A stretch of DNA of 64,000 nucleotides from Streptomyces sp. SolWspMP-5a-2 (GTDB lineage: Bacteria > Actinomycetota > Actinomycetes > Streptomycetales > Streptomycetaceae). Below, piece by piece: positions 46,794 to 60,778 of the stretch. The DNA lies in the NCBI RefSeq assembly GCF_900091845.1, contig NZ_FMCI01000148.1, positions 17,514 through 81,513 on the forward strand, read 5' to 3'. Position numbers and translations under genes: made by a program. How positions within the stretch are numbered: position 1 is the first letter of the stretch; every line of letters begins with the position of its first letter. Under the pieces are notes generated by a model. The model was not told the origin of the DNA. It saw only the letters and a program-made list of their open reading frames with translations, and made no database searches.

Positions 46794-47519
46794 TCAGCCG
46801 TCCGTCACGATCCCCCGCGCGCGGGCCGCCGCGAGCCACTGCGGGTACTCGCCCAGGAGCCGGTCGTACAGCTCCGCGTCGGACATCCGCCGGGGGTCCG
46901 AACCGGCGTGGAAGAAACCGGCGTTGTCGACGACCCGCTTCGCGGGCACCGGCAACTCGTCGAGCTTGCGCAGGAAGTCGAACTGCTTGCTGCGGCGGTC
47001 GCCGAACCCGATGAACTGCCAGAACATCGGGAGCTTCGCGGCCTTGCACAGATACCGTTCCGCGGCCGCCTTGTTGATCGGGCCGCCGTCCGTCTGGAAG
47101 ACGACCAGGGCCGGTTCCGTGGAGCCGCTGTCGAGGTAGTGGTCGATGACGGCGTCCATGGCGAGGTGGTAGCTGGTCTTCCCCATGTGCCCGAGTCCGG
47201 CGACGATCCGGTCGATCTTCCCCCGGTGGTCGTCGAGGGCGATCTCGGTGACCGCGTCGACGTCCGTGGAGAAGAACACCACGGGCACCCGGCCGTCGTC
47301 GTCGAGGTGCGCGGAGAGCCCGAGCACCCGGTCGGCGAGCGCCTGCACACTGCCGTCCGCGTAGTACTGCCGCATGGAGCCCGAGTAGTCGACGACGAGG
47401 TAGACCGCCGCCCGCACCGCCTCCAGGCCGTTGCGTCGCATCGACGCCCCGGCCGACTTGTAGAGGCTGACCAGCGCGGGCGCGCTCCGCTCGACCTTCT
47501 CCAGAGAGATCGCCGCCAT
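46794..47519 (-). CDS. von Willebrand factor A domain protein (TerY-like)
   Basis: 241 residues, almost all one vWA domain. The MIDAS metal site is intact: DYSGSMRQY (DxSxS), GKTSYHLAMD (Thr) and FQTDGGP (Asp). The N-terminal segment VSLYKSAGASMRRNGLEAVRAAVYLVVD is like vWA proteins found with TerD-type tellurite/stress genes. No signal peptide, so a cytoplasmic adaptor role is likely. GGGGA lies 5 nt before the ATG. No ter gene is adjacent. Confidence 0.8.
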   Translation of the reverse strand: MAAISLEKVERSAPALVSLYKSAGASMRRNGLEAVRAAVYLVVDYSGSMRQYYADGSVQALADRVLGLSAHLDDDGRVPVVFFSTDVDAVTEIALDDHRGKIDRIVAGLGHMGKTSYHLAMDAVIDHYLDSGSTEPALVVFQTDGGPINKAAAERYLCKAAKLPMFWQFIGFGDRRSKQFDFLRKLDELPVPAKRVVDNAGFFHAGSDPRRMSDAELYDRLLGEYPQWLAAARARGIVTDG

Positions 47520-47711
47520 GTTTCCCCACCGTTCCCGTCGTCCACCGGCGCCCGCACCGTCCCCGGGCGCCGTCCCCACCGCTTGTGGCACCCATCATCG
47601 GTCACGCGGCCGGGCGCGCGGCACGGACGGGCGCGGTCCCCGTCCCCGCGACCGCCGTCGGCCTGGCGGGTGCGCGGCGCGAGGCGTCGGCTCCCCGGTC
47701 CGGACACGCGG

Positions 47712-47757
47712 CGGCGCCTGCCCAGTCGTCCGGTCGGGGACTGGCGGGCAGGCGCCG
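47712..47757 (-). terminator. Terminator of the gltBD operon
   Basis: CGGCGCCTGCCC (47712-47723) and GGGCAGGCGCCG (47746-47757) are perfect 12-bp arms, with inner AGTC/GACT pairing. It is 47 nt past the gltD stop. A second small hairpin CCCGTAC/GTACGGG (47767-47786) precedes it. Confidence 0.75.
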
Positions 47758-47803
47758 TCGTTGTTCCCCGTACGCCGTTGTACGGGACGTTCTTGTGGTG
47801 CCG

Positions 47804-49259
47804 TCAGACCATCAGCGAGCGGTCCGTCGGGCGGATCGGGGCCGGCAGGTCGCTGGCCCCGGCGAGGAAGCGGTCGCAGCCGCGGGCGGCCGAGCGGCCC
47901 TCCGCGATCGCCCAGACGATGAGCGACTGGCCGCGCCCGGCGTCACCGGCGACGAAGACGCCCGGCACGTTGGTCTGGAAGTCGGCGTCGCGGGCGATGT
48001 TGCCGCGCTCGTCGAGGCCCAGGCCGAACTGCTCGACGAGGCCGTTCTCCCGGTCGGTGCCGGTGAACCCCATGGCCAGGGTGACCAGTTGGGCCGGGAT
48101 CCTGCGCTCGGTGCCCGGCTTCGGGGTCAGCCTGCCCTCGATGAACTCGACCTCGGTGAGGTGCAGCCACTGGACGTTGCCGTCCTCGTCGCCCTCGAAG
48201 TGCGTGGTGGAGACGGCGTAGACGCGCTCGCCGCCCTCCTCGTGGGCGCTGGTGACCTTGTACAGCATGGGGAAGGTCGGCCACGGCTGGGTGACCGCGT
48301 TCCGCTCCTCGCCCGGCCGGGGCATGATCTCCAGCTGGGTGACGGAGGCGGCGCCCTGACGGTGCGCGGTGCCCACGCAGTCCGCGCCGGTGTCGCCGCC
48401 GCCGATGACGACGACGTGCTTGCCCTCGGCCGAGATCGGGGAGGTGACGTAGTCGCCCTCCTGGACCTTGTTGGACAGCGGCAGGTACTCCATCGCCTGG
48501 TGGATGCCCTTCAACTCCCGTCCGGGGACGGGCAGATCACGGGCGGTGGTGGCACCGGCGGCGATGACGACGGCGTCGTAGCGCTTCTTGAGGTCGGTCG
48601 CCTTGAGGTCGCGGCCGATCTCGACGCCGGTGCGGAAGCGGGTGCCCTCCGCGCGCATCTGCTCGATGCGCCGGTTGATGTGCCGCTTCTCCATCTTGAA
48701 CTCGGGGATGCCGTAGCGCAGCAGGCCGCCGACGCGGTCGGCGCGCTCGTAGACGGCGACGGTGTGACCGGCCCGGGTCAGCTGCTGGGCGGCGGCGAGA
48801 CCGGCCGGGCCCGAGCCGATGACGGCCACGGTCTTGCCGGAGAGCCGCTCGGGGATGCGCGGGGCGACGTCACCGGTCTCCCACGCCTTGTCGATGATGG
48901 AGACCTCGACGTTCTTGATGGTGACCGGCGGCTGGTTGATGCCGAGCACGCACGCCGACTCGCAGGGCGCGGGGCAGAGGCGACCGGTGAACTCCGGGAA
49001 GTTGTTGGTCGCGTGCAGCCGCTCGGAGGCGGCGGCCCAGTCCTCGCGGTAGGCGTAGTCGTTCCACTCGGGGATGAGGTTGCCGAGCGGACAGCCGTTG
49101 TGGCAGAACGGGATGCCGCAGTCCATGCACCGGCTGGCCTGCTTGCTGATGATCGGCAGCAGCGAGCCGGGGACGTAGACCTCGTTCCAGTCCTGGAGCC
49201 GGACGTCGACCGGGCGGGAGGTGGCGACCTCGCGGCCGTGGTTGAGGAAGCCCTTCGGG

Positions 49260-49267
<8 letters not shown>
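47804..49267 (-). CDS. gltD: Glutamate synthase (NADPH) small subunit
   Basis: 487 residues, standard length. N-terminal 4Fe-4S ligands are in [14 protein letters not shown] and [10 protein letters not shown]. The FAD site is [16 protein letters not shown] and the NADPH site is [20 protein letters not shown]; it ends with [20 protein letters not shown]. It feeds electrons from NADPH to GltB in the GS-GOGAT cycle. Its ATG lies within the 3' end of gltB (8-nt overlap), so translation is coupled. Confidence 0.95.
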
Positions 49268-53864
<4,597 letters not shown>

Positions 53865-53936
53865 CGGCTCTCCCGTCGTCGTCTCAAGTGGCATGTGTGA
53901 TGGCCGAGGGACGACGTTGGCCCTCTGCGGTGCAAA

Positions 53937-53952
53937 ATTTCGAGCAGGTTAC
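53937..53952 (-). promoter_or_regulatory. Candidate GlnR box upstream of gltB
   Basis: On the minus strand GTAAC-CTGCTC-GAAAT, which fits the Streptomyces GlnR pattern gTnAc-n6-GaAAc at 9 of its bases. It is 73-88 nt before the gltB ATG. GlnR controls nitrogen assimilation genes. Confidence 0.45.
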
Positions 53953-54193
53953 ATGATGGGGCGGTTCTCGGGAAGTGGATACCGCGTTCCAACATGCGGA
54001 CACCGCCCAGGACGGCGCGGGGTGTCGCCGGACGGCGGAACAGCTCGGTGTCGTGATGTTCGAGGGCGATCGAGGGGGACAGGATCGGTCAGATCGGCGT
54101 CCGTCGACCCGGGGGCGAGTGAGGCGTCGTCGCTCGCCGCACAGACGCGCGACAGGCCTCATTGCCCGCGGCGCTTACGGCTCATGCCCGGTG

Positions 54194-54220
54194 GTCAACC
54201 ACTCGAAACCAGCAAGTAAC
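54194..54220 (+). promoter_or_regulatory. Second candidate GlnR-like site
   Basis: GTCAA-CCACTC-GAAAC-CAGCAA-GTAAC on the plus strand: an a-site (4 of 5), a perfect b-site and a perfect second a-site, each separated by 6 nt, as in tandem GlnR boxes. TTGACC on the minus strand overlaps its left end and could be the -35 of a distal gltB promoter. Confidence 0.4.
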
Positions 54221-54222
54221 GA

Positions 54223-54250
54223 CTACTTATACAGGCATCCGCATAAGTAG
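54223..54250. repeat. AT-rich inverted repeat between gltB and the VIT1 gene
   Basis: CTACTTAT (54223-54230) and ATAAGTAG (54243-54250) are perfect 8-bp arms with a 12-nt spacer. It lies 8 nt past the VIT1 stop and beside the GlnR-like site. Its low GC makes it more like an operator than a terminator. Confidence 0.5.
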
Positions 54251-54258
54251 CGGCCCAC

Positions 54259-54990
54259 TCATCCTACGGCCGTTCCGAAGAAACTGCCCAGGGCGTACGT
54301 CACACCGGCCGCAGCGCCGCCCAGCGCGAGCTGCCGCAGACCGCTGAACCACCAGGTCCGCGCGGTCACCCTGGCCACCACCGCACCGCAGGCGAACAGC
54401 CCGATCATCGCGAGCAGCAGGGCGGGCCAGAGCGAGGTCGCGCCCAGCAGATAGGGCAGCACCGGCAGCAGGGCGCCCAGCGCGAAGGAGCCGAACGACG
54501 AGACGGCGGCGACCAGCGGCGAGGGCAGATCGCGCGGGTCGACGCCCAGCTCCTCGCGGGCGTGGATCTCCAGCGCCTGCTCGGGGTCGGCCGAGAGCTG
54601 TCTCGCCACCTCGCGGGCGAGCGGCGGCTCGACACCGCGCGCCGTGTAGAGCGCGGCCAGCTCGGCCTCCTCGTCCTGCGGGTGGCGGCGCAGCTCCCGG
54701 CGCTCGACGTCCAGCTCGGCCTGGACCAGCTCGCGCTGCGAGGCGACGGAGGTGTACTCGCCCGCGGCCATCGAGAAGGCACCGGCGGCGAGGCCCGCGA
54801 GGCCGGTGAGCACGAGGGTCTGGTGGCCGACGGCGCCGCCGGCCACGCCGGTCATCAGCGCCAGGTTGGAGACCAGCCCGTCCATCGCGCCGAACACGGC
54901 GGGGCGGAGCCAGCCGCCGTTGACGTCGCGGTGGGTGTGGTTGTCGCGGTGCGCCTCGTGGAGCGTCGCCCCGGTCTCGACGATGGCCAT
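54259..54990 (-). CDS. VIT1/CCC1-family Fe2+/Mn2+ transporter
   Basis: 243 residues. Vacuolar iron transporter family: RPAVFGAMDGLVSNLALMTGV (first transmembrane helix with the family FGxxDG motif), AGAFSMAAGEYTSVASQREL with conserved Met and Glu, and a cytoplasmic Glu-rich segment (ELRRHPQDEEAELAALY) that binds metal in plant VIT1. Three more helices follow (ALGALLPVLPYLLGA and others). The N-terminus has HEAHRDNHTHRD, rich in His. Probably exports Fe2+ or Mn2+. ATG 54990 follows GGGGGA. Confidence 0.88.
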   Translation of the reverse strand: MAIVETGATLHEAHRDNHTHRDVNGGWLRPAVFGAMDGLVSNLALMTGVAGGAVGHQTLVLTGLAGLAAGAFSMAAGEYTSVASQRELVQAELDVERRELRRHPQDEEAELAALYTARGVEPPLAREVARQLSADPEQALEIHAREELGVDPRDLPSPLVAAVSSFGSFALGALLPVLPYLLGATSLWPALLLAMIGLFACGAVVARVTARTWWFSGLRQLALGGAAAGVTYALGSFFGTAVG

Positions 54991-55323
54991 GAGAGGTCCC
55001 CCAGTCGGGTTGATCGGTAGCAAGTTTGGACTCATTCCATTCTTTTACAACACCCAAGATAAGCCTCCCGATTCCCGCCCGCCAGCAAGGAAAGGCTGCG
55101 CTAACCAGGGCTTTTACCGATTCCGCCGGTCCCCGCGCTCCCCCGGCCCGGATGCCGTCCGGGTGACGCACCGGCCCCCCGCGCTCCCCCGGACCACCCC
55201 GGTGGGACACATCGGCAGACGCTCCCCCGCCGAAGGGCTCCCCATGACCTCGCTCGCCCACCTCCCCCCGCCACCCCCGCGGACCGGCGCCGCCCGCCGC
55301 GCACACCGCAAGGCACCCCGCCC
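54991..55323. other. Divergent intergenic region, 333 bp
   Basis: Lies between the VIT1 gene (minus) and ribokinase (plus). The part next to VIT1 (about 55020-55075) is AT-richer and probably holds its promoter; the rest is C-rich. No specific box recognised. Confidence 0.5.
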
Positions 55324-56217
55324 ATGACCCACGTCGTCGTGCTGGGCAGCGCGAACATGGACCTCGTCGTCCGCGTCGCACGGGCACCCCGGCACGGGGA
55401 GACCGTCACCGGGCGGGAGTTCCGCACCGCTCCCGGCGGCAAGGGCGCCAACCAGGCGATCGCGGCGGCCCGCTGCGGCGCCACCGTCTCGATGATCGGC
55501 GCCGTCGGCGACGACGGATTCGGCACCCGGCTGCGCTCCGCCCTCGAACACTCCGGCGTCGACACCGACCTGCTGCGCACCGTCGAGGGCCGCTCCGGCA
55601 CCGCGCACATCGTGGTCGACGACGACGGCGGCAACGCGATCGTGGTGATCCCGGGCGCCAACGGCACCGTCGACCACCTCGTCCCCGGCGACGAGGGCCT
55701 GATCGCCACCGCCGACGTGCTCCTCCTCCAGTTGGAGATCCCGCTCGCGGCGGTGGTCGCCGGTGCCCGCGCCGCCCGCGCGCACGGCGTCCGCACCGTC
55801 CTGACGCCCTCCCCCGCACGCCCGCTGCCGCCCGAACTCCTGGGCGCCGTCGACCTGTTGGTCGCCAACGAGTCCGAGGCCCTCGCCCTCACCGGCCGCG
55901 CCGACCCGGTCGACGCGGCCCACGACCTGCTGGCGGACGTCCCGGAGGTCGTCGTCACCCTCGGCTCGGCGGGCTCCTTCCATCTGCGCCGCGACGCCGA
56001 ACCCCTCGCCGTGGCCGCGCCCCGCGTCACCGCCGTCGACACGACGGGCGCCGGGGACACCTTCGTCGGTGCCCTCGCCGTGGCGCTCGCCGAGGGACGC
56101 CCGGTCCAGGACGCACTGCGCTGGGCCGCCGCCGCGGCCGCGCTCTGCGTCCAGCGGGAGGGCGCGTCGGCGTCGATGCCCTACCGCTCCGAGATCGACA
56201 CCCGGTTCACCTCGTGA
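55324..56217 (+). CDS. rbsK: Ribokinase
   Basis: 297 residues, PfkB family. Motif 1 APGGKGANQAIAAARCG and motif 2 DTTGAGDTFVGALAVALAEG (catalytic Asp in GAGD) are intact; GSANMDLVVRV at the N-terminus and IVVIPGANG are typical of ribokinase rather than other PfkB sugar kinases. It phosphorylates ribose at O5. It stands alone with no rbs transporter nearby, and the ribosome binding site before ATG 55324 is weak. Confidence 0.88.
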   Translation: MTHVVVLGSANMDLVVRVARAPRHGETVTGREFRTAPGGKGANQAIAAARCGATVSMIGAVGDDGFGTRLRSALEHSGVDTDLLRTVEGRSGTAHIVVDDDGGNAIVVIPGANGTVDHLVPGDEGLIATADVLLLQLEIPLAAVVAGARAARAHGVRTVLTPSPARPLPPELLGAVDLLVANESEALALTGRADPVDAAHDLLADVPEVVVTLGSAGSFHLRRDAEPLAVAAPRVTAVDTTGAGDTFVGALAVALAEGRPVQDALRWAAAAAALCVQREGASASMPYRSEIDTRFTS

Positions 56218-56315
56218 CCCCGGCCCCGCCGACCGGGCCCGCGGGGGAAGCCCCAGGGCGGCGGTGAGCGGGCTCACCGCCGCCCGGCGACCGCCGGGCC
56301 CGCGCGCCGTACACG

Positions 56316-56355
56316 CCGAAGGGCGCCCGGGACGATCGTCCCGGGCGCCCTTCGG
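56316..56355. terminator. 40-bp perfect palindrome, bidirectional terminator
   Basis: CCGAAGGGCGCCCGGGACGA pairs perfectly with its reverse complement immediately following, between convergent rbsK and lgt. As RNA it folds to an 18-bp stem with a GATC loop on either strand. Confidence 0.85.
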
Positions 56356-56366
56356 TACGCGCCGTG

Positions 56367-57416
56367 TCAGCTGTTCTTCGCGGACTCCGCGTCGGCCTTG
56401 CCACCGCTCACGGACCCCTGCGCGGCCTCCGGCCGCTTCGCCTCCGCGGCTCCGGCCTCGGCGCGGTCCGGCCCGGCGGCTGCGTCGGCCTCGGTGAGGT
56501 CCGTCGCGCCGGGCTTCTCCGCCGTCGCCCCGCCGGACTCCGTGCCGTCCTCGGCGTCGGCGGCGGGGGCACCGTCAGCGGTGCCGTCGCCGTCGTCCGC
56601 GGCGCCGGGCTCCACGATCTCCTCGCGACCGGGCCGCTTCTTCGCCGAGACGACGATGTAGGCCACCGCGAGCAGGAAGACGATCAGCGCCGTCCAGTCG
56701 TTCAGCCGCAGGCCGAGGATGTGGTGGGCGTCGTCCACCCGCATGTACTCGATCCACGCCCGGCCCACGCAGTAGGCCGCGACGTAGAGGGCGAAGACCC
56801 GGCCGTGGCCCAGCTTGAAGCGCCGGTCGGCCCACATCACCAGGAAGGCGACGCCCACGCACCACAGCGACTCGTACAGGAACGTCGGCTGGTAGTACCC
56901 GGGGACCCGGCCGTCGGCGGACGAGGTGATGTGCAGCGCCCAGGGGAGGGTCGTCTCCTTGCCGTACAGCTCCTGGTTGAACCAGTTGCCCCAGCGGCCG
57001 ATGGCCTGCGCCAGGACGATGCCGGGGGCGATGGCGTCGGCGTAGGCGGGCAGCGGGATGCCCCGGCGGCGGCAGCCGATCCAGGCGCCGACCGCACCGA
57101 GCGCGATGGCGCCCCAGATGCCGAGGCCGCCCTCCCACACCTTGAAGGCGTCCACCCAGTCACGGCCCTCGCTGAAGTACAGCTCGTAGTCCGTGATCAC
57201 GTGGTAGAGACGCCCGCCGACCAGGCCGAACGGCACGGCCCAGACCGCGATGTCGGCCACCGTGCCGGTCCGGCCGCCGCGGGCGACCCAGCGCTTGTTG
57301 CCGAGCCAGACCGCGACGAAGACGCCGATGATGATGCAGAACGCGTAGCCGCGCAGCGGAACGGGGCCGAGGTACAGCACCCCGCGCGACGGGCTGGGAA
57401 TGTAGGCAAGTTCCAT
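56367..57416 (-). CDS. lgt: Prolipoprotein diacylglyceryl transferase
   Basis: 349 residues. Integral membrane enzyme that adds diacylglycerol to the lipobox Cys of prelipoproteins such as LivJ here. Signature GRWGNWFNQELYG, with GGRLYHVITDYELYF, GGLGIWGAI, QPTFLYESLWC and about seven helices. A C-terminal tail of about 80 residues is acidic and rich in Ala, Gly and Glu (EIVEPGAADDGDGTADG), which core Lgt lacks; long disordered tails are common in Streptomyces. The ATG at 57416 is unambiguous. Confidence 0.94.
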   Translation of the reverse strand: MELAYIPSPSRGVLYLGPVPLRGYAFCIIIGVFVAVWLGNKRWVARGGRTGTVADIAVWAVPFGLVGGRLYHVITDYELYFSEGRDWVDAFKVWEGGLGIWGAIALGAVGAWIGCRRRGIPLPAYADAIAPGIVLAQAIGRWGNWFNQELYGKETTLPWALHITSSADGRVPGYYQPTFLYESLWCVGVAFLVMWADRRFKLGHGRVFALYVAAYCVGRAWIEYMRVDDAHHILGLRLNDWTALIVFLLAVAYIVVSAKKRPGREEIVEPGAADDGDGTADGAPAADAEDGTESGGATAEKPGATDLTEADAAAGPDRAEAGAAEAKRPEAAQGSVSGGKADAESAKNS

Positions 57417-57499
57417 GGCAGAGTCGACGCTACCGTGCCGGACCGGGTGCGGGTCGAGCGGAGCGGCTACGGGTCCATAACGGGGACGTGAGAATCCGC

Positions 57500-58276
57500 T
57501 TACCCGCGCGCGGCCTGCTCGACCATCTGCTTCAGCTTGGCGGGGGTCATCGACTGGTCCGCGTAGATGTTCTTGCCGTTCAGCAGGACCGTCGGGGTGC
57601 CGGAGAAGCCGCCGGACCGGAAGGCGTCGTTGGACTTGGCGACCCAGCTGTTGTGGGTGCCGTCCTCGACGCAGGTGCGGAACGCCGCCGTGTCGAGGCC
57701 GTCCACCTTGCCCGCCAGCTCGATCAGCTTGCCGGTGCTGGCGTAGGCGTCGTCGGTCTCGGCGGGCTGGTTCTCGTACAGGACGTCGTGGTAGTCACGG
57801 AACTTCCCGGCGTCCTGGGCGCAGGCCGCCGCGTTGGCCGCGACCCGGGAGCCGGACCCGCCGAGGTTGCCGTCGATGAGGGTGACCAGGTGGTACTGGG
57901 CCTGGAGCTGCCCGGCGTCGACCAGCTCGCGGATCACGGGCCGGTACGTCGTCTCGAAGCCCTTGCAGGCCGGGCAGCGGAAGTCCTCCCAGACGGTGAG
58001 CGTGGACTTCGCGCCCTCCTTGCCGACCGGGATGGCGAGGCCGTCCTTGCCCTGCGCCCCGGAGGGGGCCACGACCGGGCCCGCCGAGTTGCTCTTCTTG
58101 TCCTTGCCCGCGTTCGCGGCGACCACGCCGATCACCGCCGCGAGGCCCAGGACGCACACCACTCCGGCGCCGACGATCAGCGTGCGCCGCCGCCTGTCCG
58201 AGGCCTTCTGCTTCTCGCGTTCGACCGCCAGCCGCTCACGGGCGGTGCGCTTTCCGTCTCGGTTCTTCTCGCTCAC
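57500..58276 (-). CDS. Membrane-anchored DsbA-like thioredoxin-fold protein
   Basis: 258 residues. A charged cytoplasmic N-terminus (residues 1-31, RERLAVEREKQKASDRRRR) precedes one membrane helix (about 32-54, TLIVGAGVVCVLGLAAVIGV). The extracytoplasmic DsbA-type thioredoxin domain has WEDFRCPACKGFETTYRPV with the CPAC redox centre and the cis-Pro loop SGTPTVLLNG. Two additional cysteines are in AACAQDAG and FRTCVEDG. Likely an oxidoreductase for exported proteins. GTG start at 58276. It follows trpA on the same strand but a strong terminator separates them. Confidence 0.88.
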   Translation of the reverse strand: MSEKNRDGKRTARERLAVEREKQKASDRRRRTLIVGAGVVCVLGLAAVIGVVAANAGKDKKSNSAGPVVAPSGAQGKDGLAIPVGKEGAKSTLTVWEDFRCPACKGFETTYRPVIRELVDAGQLQAQYHLVTLIDGNLGGSGSRVAANAAACAQDAGKFRDYHDVLYENQPAETDDAYASTGKLIELAGKVDGLDTAAFRTCVEDGTHNSWVAKSNDAFRSGGFSGTPTVLLNGKNIYADQSMTPAKLKQMVEQAARG

Positions 58277-58289
58277 ACCCCCAGAACGA

Positions 58290-58318
58290 ACCGGGGAGGC
58301 GCTGAGCGCCTCCCCGGT
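58290..58318 (-). terminator. Terminator of the trpCMBA operon
   Basis: ACCGGGGAGGCGC (58290-58302) and GCGCCTCCCCGGT (58306-58318) form a perfect 13-bp stem with a TGA loop, 61 nt past the trpA stop and just before the DsbA-like gene. Confidence 0.75.
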
Positions 58319-58379
58319 CCCATGTCCACCCGTTCGAGTGATCGGGGCGCACGGCCCCCACCCGTCCCACGGGCGGAAA

Positions 58380-59198
58380 TCACGCCTGGCGGCGCACGCC
58401 CTCCGCCAGCTCGCCCGCGAGCGCCCTGACCGCCTCGACCCCGGCCGCGGCGTCCGGCGCGTCCAGCATCCGCTTGACGAAGGCCGAGCCGACGATCACG
58501 CCGTCGGCGAAGCCCGCGACCTCGGCGGCCTGGGCCGCGTCGGAGACGCCGAGCCCGACGCAGACCGGCAGTCCGGTCCCGGTGGCCCTGGTCCGCTCCA
58601 CCAGTTCCCTGGCCTGCGCGCCGACGGAGACCCGGGTGCCGGTGACGCCCATCAGGGAGGCCGCGTAGACGAAGCCGCTGCCCGCCGCGGTGATCCGGGC
58701 GAGCCGGGCGTCCCTGCTGCTGGGGGCGACGACGAAGACGGTGGCGAGCCCGTGCTTGTCGGCGTGCTCCCGCCACAGGCCGGCCTCCTGCACCGGCAGG
58801 TCGGGCAGGATGCAGCCCGCGCCGCCCGCCTCGGCGAGTTCGGCGGTGAACCGCTCGACGCCGTACCGGTCGACGGGGTTCCAGTACGTCATGACCAGGA
58901 CCGGCTTGCCGGTCGCCCGGTGGGCCTCGCGGACCGTCCGCAGCACGTCCGCGATCTTGACGCCGCCGCGCAGGGCGATGTCGTCGGCGGTCTGGATGAC
59001 GGGACCGTCGAGGACCGGGTCGCTGTGCGGCAGGCCCACCTCGACGATGTCGGCGCCGCCGTCCAGGACGGCCTTGACCGCCTCGATGCCGCCGTCCACG
59101 GTCGGGAACCCGGCCGGGAGGTAGGCGACGAGGGCGGCCCGGTCCTCGGCCTTCGCCGCGGCGAGGGTGTCGCTCAACAGCCGGATGTTGCCGCTCAC
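58380..59198 (-). CDS. trpA: Tryptophan synthase alpha subunit
   Basis: 272 residues, standard. Cleaves indole-3-glycerol phosphate to indole and glyceraldehyde 3-phosphate. [32 protein letters not shown] (catalytic Glu and Asp), [22 protein letters not shown] and [10 protein letters not shown] are all present. GTG 59198 overlaps the trpB stop as GTGA, coupling translation. Confidence 0.95.
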   Translation of the reverse strand: MSGNIRLLSDTLAAAKAEDRAALVAYLPAGFPTVDGGIEAVKAVLDGGADIVEVGLPHSDPVLDGPVIQTADDIALRGGVKIADVLRTVREAHRATGKPVLVMTYWNPVDRYGVERFTAELAEAGGAGCILPDLPVQEAGLWREHADKHGLATVFVVAPSSRDARLARITAAGSGFVYAASLMGVTGTRVSVGAQARELVERTRATGTGLPVCVGLGVSDAAQAAEVAGFADGVIVGSAFVKRMLDAPDAAAGVEAVRALAGELAEGVRRQA

Positions 59199-60478
59199 TT
59201 GGCGTCCCCCTCGATCTCGGCGGTGTCCGCCGCGTCGGCGGCGACCTCGGCGTCGGTGTCGTACAGGCCGAAGTAGCGGGCGGCCGTGTCCATGTCCTTG
59301 TCGCCGCGCCCGGACAGGTTGACGACGATCAGACCGTCCTCGCCCAGTTCCCGGCCGACCTCCAGCGCGCCGGCCAGCGCGTGCGCGCTCTCGATGGCCG
59401 GGATGATGCCCTCGGTGCGCGAGAGCAGGCGCAGCGCGCCCATCGCCGCGTCGTCGGTGACCGCGCGGTACTCGCCGCGTCCGCTGTCCTTGAGGTAGGC
59501 GTGCTCGGGTCCGATGCCCGGGTAGTCGAGCCCGGCCGAGATCGAGTACGGCTCGGTGATCTGGCCCTCCTCGTCCTGGAGCACGTAGGAGCGGGAGCCG
59601 TGCAGGATGCCGGGCTCGCCCGCGGTGAGGGTGGCCGCGTGCTCGCCGGTCTCGATGCCGTGCCCCGCGGGCTCGCAGCCGATGAGGCGGACACCGGCGT
59701 CGGGGATGAACGCGTGGAAGAGTCCGATGGCGTTGGAGCCGCCGCCCACGCAGGCGATGGCCGCGTCGGGCAGCCGTCCGGCGCGCTCCAGGATCTGGCG
59801 CCGGGCCTCGACGCCGATGACCCGGTGGAAGTCGCGGACCATGGCCGGGAAGGGGTGCGGCCCGGCGACGGTGCCGAAGAGGTAGTGGGTGCGGTCGACG
59901 TTGGCGACCCAGTCGCGGAACGCCTCGTTGATGGCGTCCTTCAGGGTGCGGCTGCCGGACTTCACGGCGACGACCTCGGCGCCCAGCATGCGCATGCGGG
60001 CCACGTTGAGGGCCTGGCGCTCGGTGTCGATCTCGCCCATGTAGATGGTGCAGTCGAGGCCGAAGAGGGCGCAGGCGGTCGCGGTGGCGACGCCGTGCTG
60101 TCCCGCGCCGGTCTCGGCGATGACCCGGGTCTTGCCCATGCGCCTGGTGAGCAGGGCCTGCCCGAGCACGTTGTTGATCTTGTGGGAGCCGGTGTGGTTG
60201 AGGTCCTCGCGCTTGAGGAACACCCGGGCGCCGCCGGCGTGTCCGGCGAACCTCGGCACCTCGGTGAGGGAGCTGGGGCGGCCGGTGTAGTGGACGAGCA
60301 GATCGTCCAGCTCACGGGCGAACTCGGGGTCGTGCTTGGCCTTGTCGTACTCGACGGCGACCTCGTCCACGGCGGCGACCAGGGCCTCCGGGATGAAGGT
60401 GCCGCCGAACGCGCCGAAGTACCCCTCGGCGCTGGGGACCCGGCCGTCCGGGTCGGGGAGGAAGAACTCGCTGGGCAT
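59195..60478 (-). CDS. trpB: Tryptophan synthase beta subunit
   Basis: 427 residues. PLP enzyme that joins indole and serine. The PLP-binding Lys is in [17 protein letters not shown]; other motifs are [26 protein letters not shown] and [15 protein letters not shown] (phosphate loop). An acidic tail ([18 protein letters not shown]) extends beyond the usual C-terminus. ATG 60478; 74 nt after trpM. Confidence 0.96.
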   Translation of the reverse strand: MPSEFFLPDPDGRVPSAEGYFGAFGGTFIPEALVAAVDEVAVEYDKAKHDPEFARELDDLLVHYTGRPSSLTEVPRFAGHAGGARVFLKREDLNHTGSHKINNVLGQALLTRRMGKTRVIAETGAGQHGVATATACALFGLDCTIYMGEIDTERQALNVARMRMLGAEVVAVKSGSRTLKDAINEAFRDWVANVDRTHYLFGTVAGPHPFPAMVRDFHRVIGVEARRQILERAGRLPDAAIACVGGGSNAIGLFHAFIPDAGVRLIGCEPAGHGIETGEHAATLTAGEPGILHGSRSYVLQDEEGQITEPYSISAGLDYPGIGPEHAYLKDSGRGEYRAVTDDAAMGALRLLSRTEGIIPAIESAHALAGALEVGRELGEDGLIVVNLSGRGDKDMDTAARYFGLYDTDAEVAADAADTAEIEGDAK

Positions 60479-60552
60479 GCGGAAACCTCACGGTGAGTTG
60501 ATGGAACGCACTCGAAGCCGTGGGGGCGGGGTTCGCTGTCGGTCGGGGGCCG

Positions 60553-60756
60553 TCAGTGGCCGGACGCGCACGTCCCCGCGCCCCTCCAGGGGCGCTGCCA
60601 TCGGCGGCCGTTGACCTGCCCGGGTTCGTCCCCGATGACGTACCGCACGCGTCGGCCGTGCACCCGGCGGGCGGGGGCGCGGCAGCCGCGGGGCCGGCAG
60701 CCGCGCGCGAGGCGGGCGTGGCGGTCCGTGGCGACGGTGCGGGTGGTCATGTTCAT
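60553..60756 (-). CDS. trpM: Tryptophan operon small protein TrpM
   Basis: 67 residues, very basic, with LARGCRPRGCRAPARRVHG and VRYVIGDEPGQVNGRRW. The order trpC-trpM-trpB-trpA and this sequence match the Streptomyces TrpM modulator, reported to affect tryptophan biosynthesis and development. The two CRPRGC cysteines and arginines suggest nucleic-acid or protein binding (inference). ATG 60756 or ATG 60750 could be used. Confidence 0.8.
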   Translation of the reverse strand: MNMTTRTVATDRHARLARGCRPRGCRAPARRVHGRRVRYVIGDEPGQVNGRRWQRPWRGAGTCASGH

Positions 60757-60778
60757 CGGGAGGGACCCTATCGGGTGA

